Source of the DNA: Gammaproteobacteria bacterium
Lineage (GTDB): Bacteria > Pseudomonadota > Gammaproteobacteria > Pseudomonadales > Azotimanducaceae
Direction: 5' to 3'
Length of the DNA: 61,555 nucleotides
NCBI GenBank assembly: GCA_026706385.1
Contig: JAPOYV010000100.1
Location: forward strand, 1 to 61,555
Part shown: positions 25,445 to 33,920 of the stretch, piece after piece
Numbering within the stretch: position 1 is the first letter of the stretch
Layout: each line of letters starts with the position of its first letter
Notes under the pieces: model-generated
Seen by the model: only the letters and a program-made list of their open reading frames with translations
The model's database searches: none
What the model was told of the DNA's origin: nothing
Made by a program: the position numbers and the translations under genes

Positions 25445-28400
25445 CTACGGTGCTTCGCAAGACATGCCAACCGGGCGCGCTGCTGTTTCTCGCTCGGGCG
25501 ACCGCAACAAGCTCCGGATCTCGAGTAACGATTCATACTCACCCCGGTACCGGTCCAACTGGTCCAAACCGTCCGCGAGTATCCGTACTCCTGACGTGTC
25601 CACCAGGCATCGGCTCGGGATACCCTCCATCAATGCGCATACTTGCCTATCCAGCCCCGCTTCCCCGCCTCTGGTGATCGCCGCAACACAATCCGCTACG
25701 AGGCCGGCAGCACATTGCAAGTGGTGCTCTTCCCATCCGCTGATGCTTCGCGACAGCCCCAAGACCTGCACATCCACGTAGCTCGCGGGCGACTCGAGCC
25801 AGCGGCGCGTACGGACCTCCGTGTCCTTCACGAACTCGGCCGTATCCCTAGCCAGCCGGGCAAGCCTCGCCACCGGGAAGTCCCCTCCCAAACGGCCCCC
25901 GAACGCTGCCCGGAAAAGGCGCTGAAGTGCAGTGAACTCGTACATCCCCAGCAATGCGGACTTCGCTTCGCGGTCTTTCTTCACCTCGTCCAGCACTGCG
26001 CTCTGAAGATCGTCCTCCATACTCCAGAGCTCCCAAGGCTCCACGCCTTCCGAACTGGAATCCGACGAGTCGAAACTGTTCTGCACAATGAACCGTAGCG
26101 GTCCTCCGTCCACGCCGTCAGGTTTCATCGCAAACCGCAGGTCCGAATCCAACACGTAGGCCCGCTCCCGGACACCGGAAACCGTCACCATCGCCGCAGG
26201 CTCCGCAAACCAGGAGCACGGAATCGTACCGAGCTCGGATACCCGCCCCACCAGCTGCTTCGCTCCTCCATCAATACACTCGACGGCGGATTCGATCGAG
26301 TCCCGCTCCCAACAGACCCGGATCACACTCACCAAGTCGCGGTCGAATTGCCTTGGTCGGTCGTACAGTGGCTCAAGTGCCGCCTCCACTCCGTGCGTGG
26401 GTCTGCCTCCTTCCTCCGAAAGCACTCCAAATCTCACCATCGCCGCTATGGCACTCAGCAAAACATCCGACGAGTCCTCCTCGCCAAGCCCGCAGATCGG
26501 CCCCGGTCTCTGCAAGGCGGCAACCGCCCGAGCAGCCCACGCGTACTCGTACAGCTCGACGACCCAACGGGACTCCATGTTCAGTCGGTCCCGCTCTACG
26601 TCCACGCTTGACCCATGCGGCACGAGTGCGTCAGCGAACGTGTCCAACACGATTGCCCTGCATCCCAACTGGGTGTCAACAATGGCCGGATGAAGCAGTA
26701 CGCGCAAATCGAGCAACGGCTCCGCACTCACCAGCGTCACAGCAGTCGGCCTCCCGTCCGCTGCGTACGCCAACGCGAGATGCACGGCCGCTGCGTCGTA
26801 CGGTCCCAGCTCGATGTCCGAGCCCCGGCTCTGCCGTAGCCGCAGCACTACGCTGCGCCCCTCCTCGTCCACTTCACTATCGAAACCCACGATGTCCGGA
26901 CCGCCGTCCTCCGATACACCATCAGGTTCACGGCCGATCAGAACACCGCCAACGCGATGAAAACCCCTGAGTTCCTGATAGGAACGCGCCCGACGCGCGG
27001 ACCCCCGCGTCGCGTCGGTCGGCCGATGTTCGATACCGGTGCTCCTACCGCCGTCTCCGAGCTTGCTGCTCGCCCGCTTCGTGTTCCCAGCCTCCCCGTA
27101 GAGCCGGTCCGCCGCCTTGCTATCCACAATTCGGGCCACCTCTGCCTGCAGACTGCCTACAGACTGGCCTGCGACGGCTGGGAACAACGTGGCATACGAC
27201 GCAAGCGCATTCACCGCCACCGCACCGCGCCGAAGGCCCCGCAGGTGACTAGCCAATGCCTCGGCGCGGGGCCCGTCCGGGCCGCGTGCCAATTCCAGCC
27301 CTACGGCCCCTGGCCCTCCCGGTTTCCCCACGTCCAATGCCGTCACCCGCCCGAACGCCTCCCGATATCTGGCAATCGTCTCGCGGTCGACAGTGCCCTC
27401 GAGCGCCTGAAACGCAGCATTGTCGATGCGCCCATTCCGAATACCAGCCACGAGCACGCGCCTGTTGTTCACCTGCGCCGCTCGGTCGAAATACTTAAAG
27501 TCCGATTCGACACCCCGCTCCCCCGTTCCGCTCACGGGCCGAAGAAACTCCTCCAGCCCGCTACCGAGCCCCTGCTTGAGCGCACCCGCGAGACCCTCAC
27601 CCGCGCCCAACCCGGGAACGTCCGAAACGCCTAGCTGGTCAATCGCTACACTGATGACCCCGCTTAACGCCGTCCCCGTCCACGTGCTTCCCCCACGGCC
27701 CGGGCCCGACCCCGCGACCGCAAGATCGATCGTCTGAAGTACCGGGCGCGCTTCGGCGCTAGCATCCTGCCCAACCGGCGTTACCGGTCGTGCGTACGCC
27801 GACCCCCGCACGTCGGCATCCACAACCGCCCGTCGCCAAGCGTCGGCGTCCGACTCTGCCGCCGCCACAACTTGAACCGCGGAGTCTCCCCGCGCCCTCA
27901 CCGCCTCCGCCAGCACTTGGCGGCGCGTCCATTCTCGGCGCCATGCCGACGACTCCTGGTCCGAAACCTCCGGCGGAGAGACCCCGGCCTCCCGATACAG
28001 GAACGTAGCCCACGCAATCTCGTACAGGCGTCCGAATGCCGCCGCTGGATCGCAGTCTTCCGGCGAGCTTGCCGGTGCCCAAAGACACCAGTCCGTCGCT
28101 TGACCTTCTTCCGGTCTCCCCTCCCGGCTCTCCGTTTGCCCTACTACCGTTGGGTCGCCATCCCCGGTATCGGCCACCGCGGATTCCTCGCCGGTATCCT
28201 TCGGCGTGCCTTCTTCGTTGGACTCCCCGCTGCCAGTCTCGGCGCCGCCGTCTCCCCTGTCAGCCGCTTCCTCGGGCCAGACCGCCGTCAACTCCTCCAA
28301 GTCCGCCTCGGTTTCTTCGGCCGAAAGGGCCAACGTCAGGTTTCTACGCCCGTTTTCCAGGTTCGCATGGGCTTGGTCAGCAGCCTCCCGAATCTCCTTC

Positions 28401-29320
28401 GCGGAAATCACCAGCGAGGCGGGGATGAGCAGCACCGTGGCTGCCATCGTGACAGCCGCGCCCAGACGCCTTATAGCTGTCAGAACCGAGACCCCCATGA
28501 CAAAAGCAACGGTCTGCGAGAGCCACCCTCGATGCAAGCCAGGCTCCCCTGCATCCTTCAACTCCGCCTCGACATGCCTGATGACATCGAAATCAACCAA
28601 CGACTCGTATAGCGTCGCTATCGTCTCCGCCCCGACAGCCCCTGCACGCGCTCGCACGATCTTCTCGTCCAACGCCTGCAGAACCGTCCCTTCCAGCCTG
28701 TCATCGTCGAGTCGCTGCACGATTTCCAACTCGACCAGTAGGCGGCAAAGCCGCTCCGTTACCTCCGTTGCCTCTCCCGCAGCGTGCGCCTCGGCGATGA
28801 CGGCTTCAACATTCCGCCGCCTCTCGTCTGCGTTCTCGTGCGCCAACTCCCCCTTCAGCAACGCAGCGCGCATCCGGCTTCGTCTTCGGCGAATCGACCT
28901 CTCCACTCCGAATCCCGACTGCAGAGCCATGTACGCGAGCAAGACGAAGAGGATCACCGCTGGCACTAGAGCCACCGTCAAACCAACGGGCGGCAGCGCG
29001 GAGCGCAACACCTCCAACGACGCGAGCGCCGCATTGACCAACTCCAGCTCCTCCGCCAATGCCACCTCATCGACCTTAGCCACCTCGTTCAGTGACTCGA
29101 CCCACCAGATGAGGCCGCGTCCGATCAACGCACCGATAGCCGTGAGTCCACAGAATGTCCCCACAAAGCGAATGACTGAGACCTTCGCCACACCGAACGC
29201 CGCGGCCTTTCGACCCTTCGCCGTGACATCGGCAAGCCAAGTCCCCAAGCGCGGTTCGATCCCCAGGCGCACCAAAAGGAAGCCACAGACTCCCGCAATC
29301 AACAGGATGTAGGTCACCAT
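25445..29320 (-). CDS. Very large membrane-anchored protein of unknown function
   Basis: 1,291 residues starting at the ATG at 29320. It has four or five membrane segments: residues about 2-18, 50-75, 110-135, and a pair near 275-310. Between them is a cytoplasmic helical block (ERRRNVEAVIAEAHAAGEAT and following). A long acidic, low-complexity linker (about 340-410, rich in E/D/G/T) leads to two or more soluble domains without recognised motifs. One conserved-looking core is FHRVGGVLIGREPDGVSEDG followed by a beta-rich region. Composition is even throughout, so it is a real gene. No close homologue comes to mind; the island position suggests a defence or conflict role but nothing proves it. 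Confidence 0.6.
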   Translation of the reverse strand: MVTYILLIAGVCGFLLVRLGIEPRLGTWLADVTAKGRKAAAFGVAKVSVIRFVGTFCGLTAIGALIGRGLIWWVESLNEVAKVDEVALAEELELVNAALASLEVLRSALPPVGLTVALVPAVILFVLLAYMALQSGFGVERSIRRRRSRMRAALLKGELAHENADERRRNVEAVIAEAHAAGEATEVTERLCRLLVELEIVQRLDDDRLEGTVLQALDEKIVRARAGAVGAETIATLYESLVDFDVIRHVEAELKDAGEPGLHRGWLSQTVAFVMGVSVLTAIRRLGAAVTMAATVLLIPASLVISAKEIREAADQAHANLENGRRNLTLALSAEETEADLEELTAVWPEEAADRGDGGAETGSGESNEEGTPKDTGEESAVADTGDGDPTVVGQTESREGRPEEGQATDWCLWAPASSPEDCDPAAAFGRLYEIAWATFLYREAGVSPPEVSDQESSAWRREWTRRQVLAEAVRARGDSAVQVVAAAESDADAWRRAVVDADVRGSAYARPVTPVGQDASAEARPVLQTIDLAVAGSGPGRGGSTWTGTALSGVISVAIDQLGVSDVPGLGAGEGLAGALKQGLGSGLEEFLRPVSGTGERGVESDFKYFDRAAQVNNRRVLVAGIRNGRIDNAAFQALEGTVDRETIARYREAFGRVTALDVGKPGGPGAVGLELARGPDGPRAEALASHLRGLRRGAVAVNALASYATLFPAVAGQSVGSLQAEVARIVDSKAADRLYGEAGNTKRASSKLGDGGRSTGIEHRPTDATRGSARRARSYQELRGFHRVGGVLIGREPDGVSEDGGPDIVGFDSEVDEEGRSVVLRLRQSRGSDIELGPYDAAAVHLALAYAADGRPTAVTLVSAEPLLDLRVLLHPAIVDTQLGCRAIVLDTFADALVPHGSSVDVERDRLNMESRWVVELYEYAWAARAVAALQRPGPICGLGEEDSSDVLLSAIAAMVRFGVLSEEGGRPTHGVEAALEPLYDRPRQFDRDLVSVIRVCWERDSIESAVECIDGGAKQLVGRVSELGTIPCSWFAEPAAMVTVSGVRERAYVLDSDLRFAMKPDGVDGGPLRFIVQNSFDSSDSSSEGVEPWELWSMEDDLQSAVLDEVKKDREAKSALLGMYEFTALQRLFRAAFGGRLGGDFPVARLARLARDTAEFVKDTEVRTRRWLESPASYVDVQVLGLSRSISGWEEHHLQCAAGLVADCVAAITRGGEAGLDRQVCALMEGIPSRCLVDTSGVRILADGLDQLDRYRGEYESLLEIRSLLRSPERETAARPVGMSCEAP

Positions 29321-29341
29321 CGGTCAATCCCCATCAACGCC

Positions 29342-29608
29342 TCACCTATCCTTCAAAGTCGCATCCGCGGCCCACCGCGGAACATGCGCTCTATGCGTCC
29401 CGTCAAGCAATCGCCAATACCAACCCCCGCCTCTTCGACTTGGCCCGCCGTCACGTCGGCCCACCGTCTCGGGTACCTTCCTCGCCACCGGCTTTTCGAG
29501 GCGCTCGTGCGGGATGGACGCACTCTTCGCGTCCCCCTTTTGCGCCCGGCCCGCCTGACCGCTTACCCATGCAAGAACCTCCGTTTTTTTCGCACAATCG
29601 CGTGCCAA
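29342..29608 (-). CDS. Possible small protein ahead of the giant membrane gene
   Basis: An 88-codon frame from a TTG at 29608, ending 21 bases before the giant gene on the same strand. The C-terminal half (GGGWYWRLLDGTHRAHVPRW) looks protein-like, but the start codon is weak. A competing frame from the ATG at 29570 (39 codons, ending 29451) has a much better ribosome site (GGAGG, 7 bases upstream) but a less natural product. Only one of the two is likely real. Confidence 0.3.
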   Translation of the reverse strand: MARDCAKKTEVLAWVSGQAGRAQKGDAKSASIPHERLEKPVARKVPETVGRRDGGPSRRGGGWYWRLLDGTHRAHVPRWAADATLKDR

Positions 29609-29826
29609 ACGGCCTTCCTATCCTAGCCAAAGGCCGGCACTCACAACAGACGCTGACGTGCCTCGCGGCATCTTCGCACCGGTTGTTCAACAGCCTGCAC
29701 CGGTGGGCCGTTTCTAAAGCATCGTTCTTCCGCTGCACGCGAAAACGACGCAAAAATCCGACGACCCCGCCTATGTCGCGAACGCGCTATCCACGGCGAC
29801 AGGCATGGACTCACAGCAGTTGCACT

Positions 29827-29866
29827 TTATGTAGATATTAGGCATAGTAACCAAACATCTACATAA
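29827..29866. promoter_or_regulatory. Perfect 10-bp inverted repeat upstream of a small gene
   Basis: TTATGTAGAT and its exact complement ATCTACATAA flank 20 AT-rich bases. The right arm ends 20 bases before the ATG of the 103-residue gene. It is well placed to be an operator for autoregulation or an RNA hairpin in the leader, and it is too AT-rich to be chance in this GC-rich neighbourhood. Confidence 0.5.
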
Positions 29867-29886
29867 TGCTCCCAAGAGGAGAAGGC

Positions 29887-30198
29887 ATGGACACTCGACT
29901 ACCCTACGACCCCGCAGTGCTTGCCCTCATCGACAACATCCAAGAGGGCCTCAACCGACTGCGGCAGCTTGTCCAAAAGCAGCCGGAGAGTCTCGATCCC
30001 ACCGACCCGAGGAACAAGCAGCCGGACGGCAAGTTCACTCCGCGCGGAGTCGAAATCTGCTATCGGCTATTCGATCAGGGTATGACGCGCTATGGCGTGT
30101 CTCGGCTCATGGGCATTTCGTTTGGTGCCGCGACGTACCGGCTCGCTCGCTGGCAGAAAGAAGGCGGCAGAGACCGCACTCGGACGACGCTCGACTGA
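29887..30198 (+). CDS. Small HTH-like hypothetical protein
   Basis: A 103-residue protein starting at the ATG at 29887, preceded by GAGGAGAAGG. The C-terminal half (TPRGVEICYRLFDQGMTRYG, VSRLMGISFGAATYRLARW) looks like a helix-turn-helix of the kind used by small regulators or resolvase-like proteins; the N-terminal half is helical (DPAVLALIDNIQEGLNRLRQ). With the inverted repeat just upstream, autoregulation is plausible. It lies directly before a broken gene. Confidence 0.55.
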   Translation: MDTRLPYDPAVLALIDNIQEGLNRLRQLVQKQPESLDPTDPRNKQPDGKFTPRGVEICYRLFDQGMTRYGVSRLMGISFGAATYRLARWQKEGGRDRTRTTLD

Positions 30199-30255
30199 TA
30201 CGCCGGCTCACCTAGATCGCGACCCAGCGACTCGAAATGACGGCGTTCCGAGCGT

Positions 30256-30949
30256 TGCCAGGACTGCAAGACGCGAGTGCGCGAGCTCGTCGCAGCCATC
30301 TAAGGCGAGTGCGTCCGAGACCATCGGTTCGACGGGTCCACGCAGCCTAGCGCGCACGCGGGCAGATCGGTACACGGCGCGCTCGAGCGTGTAGCCGCCG
30401 CCCTAGCTAAGCTAGAGACGCATCGCGGGTACCGCATCGCTGAGTTCGTCAGGACGGCGCGCCTCGCCGCGTGTGACTTCTGGGTACCCGACCCGGGACT
30501 CGTGGTCGAGTTCGACGAGAGCCAGCAATTCACCGCCCCCCGCAAAGCCGTGCTCTCCGTCTACGCCCACGACCTGCCTTTGGGCTTGTACGCGACACGC
30601 TGGATGGATCTGTGCGACCGATACGGCGCGACCGACAACCATCCGCCCTACCGGGACGAGCAGCGAGCGTGGTACGGCACCCTTGCGCGACCTGGCGCCC
30701 ATCGTCCACGGTCTCTCGCCAACCGTTAGGGTGCACGCCGGCGCCTCGACCTCGTGCATCTTCGATCCGGCCCGGGCGACGCGCCCCCTCCGGGAGACGC
30801 ACCCACACTACTTCCTCCTCGATCCAGCGCCAGGCCGCGCCCGCGGCGTCCACAGCGACGAAGGCGAACTCACCGCGGTCGACGGGGCTCGGCAGCGTGG
30901 TGGGCATGCGTGGCTCGTTCATCGCGCCCGCGAGCGTTTCGCCCGTTGA
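30256..30949 (+). pseudogene. Broken conserved hypothetical gene (CxxC N-terminus, VEFDESQ motif)
   Basis: The first frame reads CQDCKTRVRELVAAI, then a TAA stop (30301-30303), then continues in the same frame with GECVRDHRFDGSTQPS, FVRTARLAACDFWVPDPGLV and VEFDESQQFTAPRKAVLSVY to WYGTL. Near 30685 the coding sense moves to another frame (RDLAPIVHGLSPTVRVHAGA onward) and ends at 30949. The whole resembles a conserved family of about 220 residues with an N-terminal zinc-like CxxC and a VEFDESQxFT core of unknown function. One nonsense codon and one frameshift make it a pseudogene. It is the last item before the tRNA cluster. Confidence 0.6.
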
Positions 30950-30982
30950 GAAAGTGATACTTGAAGTGATATCCAATTCGTT

Positions 30983-31008
30983 GAAAACGCCGTTTTATAG
31001 GCATTTTC
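30983..31008 (-). terminator. Putative intrinsic terminator of the tRNA pair
   Basis: Reading leftward, GAAAATGCC and GGCGTTTTC can pair over 9 bp (one G-T) around an 8-nt loop, with T-rich 3' arm, 21 bases after the end of tRNA-Asp. Confidence 0.45.
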
Positions 31009-31028
31009 AAAGGGTTATGATGAGCTAT

Positions 31029-31105
31029 TGGCGGAGCGGACGGGACTTGAACCCGCGACCCCCGGCGTGACAGGCCGGTATTCTAACCAGCTGAACTACC
31101 GCTCC
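31029..31105 (-). tRNA. tRNA-Asp (GTC)
   Basis: A 77-nt cloverleaf starting GGAGCGGTAGTTCAGCTGG with anticodon GTC in CCTGTCACG, T-loop GGTTCAAGTCC and an encoded 3' CCA. The acceptor stem GGAGCGG/CCGCTCC pairs fully. Its 3' end faces the accessory region, a common arrangement for island integration sites. Confidence 0.97.
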
Positions 31106-31140
31106 GATGGTGTGAACCCGACAAGTCCAGTCACGGGTTC

Positions 31141-31216
31141 TGGTGGGTGTTGCAGGGATCGAACCTGCGACCTACGGCTTGTAAGGCCGTCGCTCTCCCA
31201 GCTGAGCTAAACACCC
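31141..31216 (-). tRNA. tRNA-Val (TAC)
   Basis: A 76-nt cloverleaf starting GGGTGTTTAGCTCAGCTGG, anticodon TAC in CCTTACAAG, T-loop GGTTCGATCC and an encoded CCA. It lies 35 bases upstream of tRNA-Asp on the same strand, so the two are probably co-transcribed. Confidence 0.97.
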
Positions 31217-31382
31217 GTTTCAGCAAGTGGCCGCACATGGTAGCGGCGCGTGACGCGTTGTCAAACACCTCGACGCATTTGCGACGGATAGTAGGCGTTC
31301 TGCGACATGCCGACAGGCGCAGGGGTGAGTGTGCGTCAACGGTCCGGTCTACCCGAAAGGTAGGCAACGGAGAAGGCATTTC

Positions 31383-31571
31383 ATGAATTCAAAACACGCC
31401 GCATCCTGGCTTCGTCTCCCCGTATGGTCCCGGCCCGCCCTTTCTGCGCTTGCTGTTCTTGTCACAGTCGCAATTGCCGGCCACGGCCACTACCCTGGCG
31501 AGGGGAGTAGCGTCTTGGCGGCCGCTCTGACGCTTCAGTCGTCCGCTCCGCACGCCGCCGAAGTCAAGTAG
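31383..31571 (+). CDS. Small single-pass or secreted protein
   Basis: A 62-residue protein starting at the ATG at 31383 with a strong ribosome site (GGAGAAGG, 6 bases upstream). Residues about 18-33 (PALSALAVLVTVAIAG) form a hydrophobic helix after a basic N-terminus, so it is membrane-anchored or exported. The tail is Ala/Ser-rich. Its last 37 bases overlap the end of the convergent sigma-factor gene. Family unknown. Confidence 0.5.
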   Translation: MNSKHAASWLRLPVWSRPALSALAVLVTVAIAGHGHYPGEGSSVLAAALTLQSSAPHAAEVK

Positions 31572-32929
31572 TCGTAGCTGTGCACGTACGTGTTGCCGTC
31601 GATGACCAGCCGTTCGGCGTGCGCCAGGATCTCGCGGCGCGGACGCGACTCGCCCGGCACCTTGCGTCGGTCGTCGTCGTAGCGGCGGAACAGCACGGTG
31701 CGTCCCGAGTCATCGACGTAGGCGACGATCACGACGTCCCATTCCGCCGGTGACAGTGGCATTTCAACGACTCGCGTACAACGGAAGTTCGTCTCGCCAA
31801 AACGTACGTTGAATACGCCGTCCGCGAACTGTTCAGCCGTGCCGGCCACACGCTCGAGCCGGCCGCCAGGTTTCGCCAGCAGATGGTCGCCCGCCACGAT
31901 GCGGCGCGGGCGGGCGCCGAAGTCTTCGGCGAAGTGGTCGTCGAGGAAGGTGTAGAGCTTTCTCATGCCTTCCGGGGACTCGCGCTCGACGCCGACCCAT
32001 TGCACTTCGGCATCGGTGAGCCGTCCCCAGACCCTGGTGTGGCGGTCTTGCGCGGACGGCACCGGCACACCGTCAACGGCGAACTGTCGCTCGTCCACTT
32101 CGATCTCGACGCATTCGCGATCGTGGATCACGGCACGCCGCGCCGCGCGCATGGCGCTGACCTGGGTGAGCTGCCACGACAATCCGCCATCGAGGGGCTG
32201 GTATTCTGCCCAGTGCACCTCGTCGTCGAGTTTCGGGCACACGAACCACCATGTGAGTTCCCGCATGTCCATGCCCGAGGCCTTGGCTTCGAGCCGTTCG
32301 ATGGCGACCTCAGGTCGCTCGGCGGGAAACGTGCGGGTCTGCACTGTCTTGTCCTTGCTCATCTCGCTGTTTCTCCTGTCTATCGATACGCCAAGCGCCT
32401 CGCGCACGCGGTCCCGACCGTGTGACAGCCGGCGCTTGATGGTTCCAGGCGGACTACGATGCCGTGCGGAAATCTCGTCAATGCTGAAGCCCTCGACATA
32501 GAACGACTCGAGGGCTTGCCGCTCCTTGGCCGGCAACGTTGCGAAGGTGTCAACGACCTCGTCGATCATCTGCCGCCGGCTAGCCTCGACCGAACCGCGA
32601 CGGTCGACCATCACGGTGAGCATGTGTTCGTCTACGGTGCTCTCACGACGTTCCGCACCGCGCAGGTAGTCCCTACACCGGTTGCGAGCGACCTGGTAGA
32701 GCCAGGCCCGCGGTTCACGGGGCTCATAGCCGCGCATGCCCGTCCAAGCCTGCACGAGCGTCTCCTGCAGCACGTCCGCCACGGCATCCACCGGGCCCAG
32801 ACGGCTACGGATCAAGGCCAGAAGCGACCGCTCGTAGCGACCGACCAGCGCGGCGAAGGCGTCCTGGTCGCCGACGTGCGCCCGGCGCGCGAGGATGTGG
32901 TCATTCGGGGTTTTCGTCGATTCGGTCAT
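31535..32929 (-). CDS. ECF sigma factor fused to a ~275-residue C-terminal domain
   Basis: A 464-residue protein starting at the ATG at 32929 (GGAG just upstream). Residues ~20-95 are sigma region 2 (YERSLLALIRSRLG, then AWLYQVARNRCRDYLRGAER). Residues ~120-175 are region 4 (LPAKERQALESFYVEGFSID with EISARHRSPPGTIKRRLSHG). Region 3 is absent, as in ECF factors. After a short linker (about 190) comes a domain unlike classic anti-sigma or SnoaL-like tails, beginning RTFPAERPEVAIERLEAKAS. It contains EVHWAEYQPLDGGLSWQLTQ and later beta-rich segments, and probably senses a signal or acts as a built-in inhibitor. No separate anti-sigma gene is adjacent. Confidence 0.8.
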   Translation of the reverse strand: MTESTKTPNDHILARRAHVGDQDAFAALVGRYERSLLALIRSRLGPVDAVADVLQETLVQAWTGMRGYEPREPRAWLYQVARNRCRDYLRGAERRESTVDEHMLTVMVDRRGSVEASRRQMIDEVVDTFATLPAKERQALESFYVEGFSIDEISARHRSPPGTIKRRLSHGRDRVREALGVSIDRRNSEMSKDKTVQTRTFPAERPEVAIERLEAKASGMDMRELTWWFVCPKLDDEVHWAEYQPLDGGLSWQLTQVSAMRAARRAVIHDRECVEIEVDERQFAVDGVPVPSAQDRHTRVWGRLTDAEVQWVGVERESPEGMRKLYTFLDDHFAEDFGARPRRIVAGDHLLAKPGGRLERVAGTAEQFADGVFNVRFGETNFRCTRVVEMPLSPAEWDVVIVAYVDDSGRTVLFRRYDDDRRKVPGESRPRREILAHAERLVIDGNTYVHSYDYLTSAACGADD

Positions 32930-33010
32930 GGCACTCCACAAGGCGGGCGGGACGGCAAGAAGGTTCGCTTCCCGTGTCGGCCCAGGACTGCCGTTTCGTG
33001 ACGAGGTCCG

Positions 33011-33865
33011 TTAGAGCGCGGCTAGTTCCCGCCTTAGCTCGCGAGAGTAGGCCTGTAGTGCACGGACATTGGCGGGCCCCATGCGCAGGAGCTGCTTCTG
33101 GAGCGGCGAGCGCCCTTCCAAGGTCGGGTCGGCGAAACGGTAGAGCACTTTCGGCTGCTCGACGGCTATCGGGCCTTCGGTGACAGGCGTGCGGAGCACC
33201 TCGTCAAGCGTCGCAAGCAACAGCCGGCGCGGCGATTCTCCGCTTGCGAGAGCGCGAAGCGCGTCACCGAGCAGCGGTTCGAAGAGCACCAACAACTCGG
33301 CTGCCCGTGCAGGCGGGATGGAGGTTGCGGTCTGCACGATGGCGTCGAAACGGGCATGCGTCTCGGGCGCGATGACGGCGATGTCGTCGGCGCGGTCCAC
33401 CGCGAACTTGCCGGGCACCGTCACGAAGCCAAGGAGGCGTCTCGGGACATTGCCGTCGCGGCCATTGGCGATCACTGCGGCGGCGCGGAGAACGAGGTCG
33501 GCCTCGTCGAGCCAGGCGTCGCCTTCCGCACCCAATTCCGGCGCGAGACGTTCACGCACGAAAGCGTCACTCGCGGCGAGCACTGGCAGGACGACCGGGG
33601 CCGTGACAGCCCCGGCGGGATCCGGCTGCACCGGCGGTTTGGTGGCTGGCGGTTCGGGCGCGGGGTCGGCGGACACGACCTTCTCGGTCGCGGGCACGTC
33701 ACTGGCCGGGACACTCACAATCGGCTCCGGCTCGGGCGTTTCCGCTTCAAGCCCGGGCGGCGGGGTCGTGGGTTCCGCCGCGTCACCGTCCCACAGCAGG
33801 TAGGCGACCACGACGATCGCGACCCCCGCCACGGCTGCGGCGACGATCCACGCCATGCGGTTCAT
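33011..33865 (-). CDS. DUF3014 membrane-anchored protein
   Basis: A 284-residue protein starting at the ATG at 33865. It has one N-terminal membrane helix (MAWIVAAAVAGVAIVVVAYL), a Pro/Glu-rich periplasmic linker (about 30-90) and a C-terminal DUF3014 domain: SDAFVRERLAPELG, VPRRLLGFVTVPGKFAV, and the typical ending LLRMGPANVRALQAYSRELR. Likely periplasmic, function unknown. It lies 55 bases downstream of uvrA on the same strand. Confidence 0.8.
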   Translation of the reverse strand: MNRMAWIVAAAVAGVAIVVVAYLLWDGDAAEPTTPPPGLEAETPEPEPIVSVPASDVPATEKVVSADPAPEPPATKPPVQPDPAGAVTAPVVLPVLAASDAFVRERLAPELGAEGDAWLDEADLVLRAAAVIANGRDGNVPRRLLGFVTVPGKFAVDRADDIAVIAPETHARFDAIVQTATSIPPARAAELLVLFEPLLGDALRALASGESPRRLLLATLDEVLRTPVTEGPIAVEQPKVLYRFADPTLEGRSPLQKQLLRMGPANVRALQAYSRELRRELAAL

Positions 33866-33920
33866 GGGCCGGATTATGCACCTATGGGAACACGTGCCGG
33901 GACGGTTCCGTGCTTCCTGG

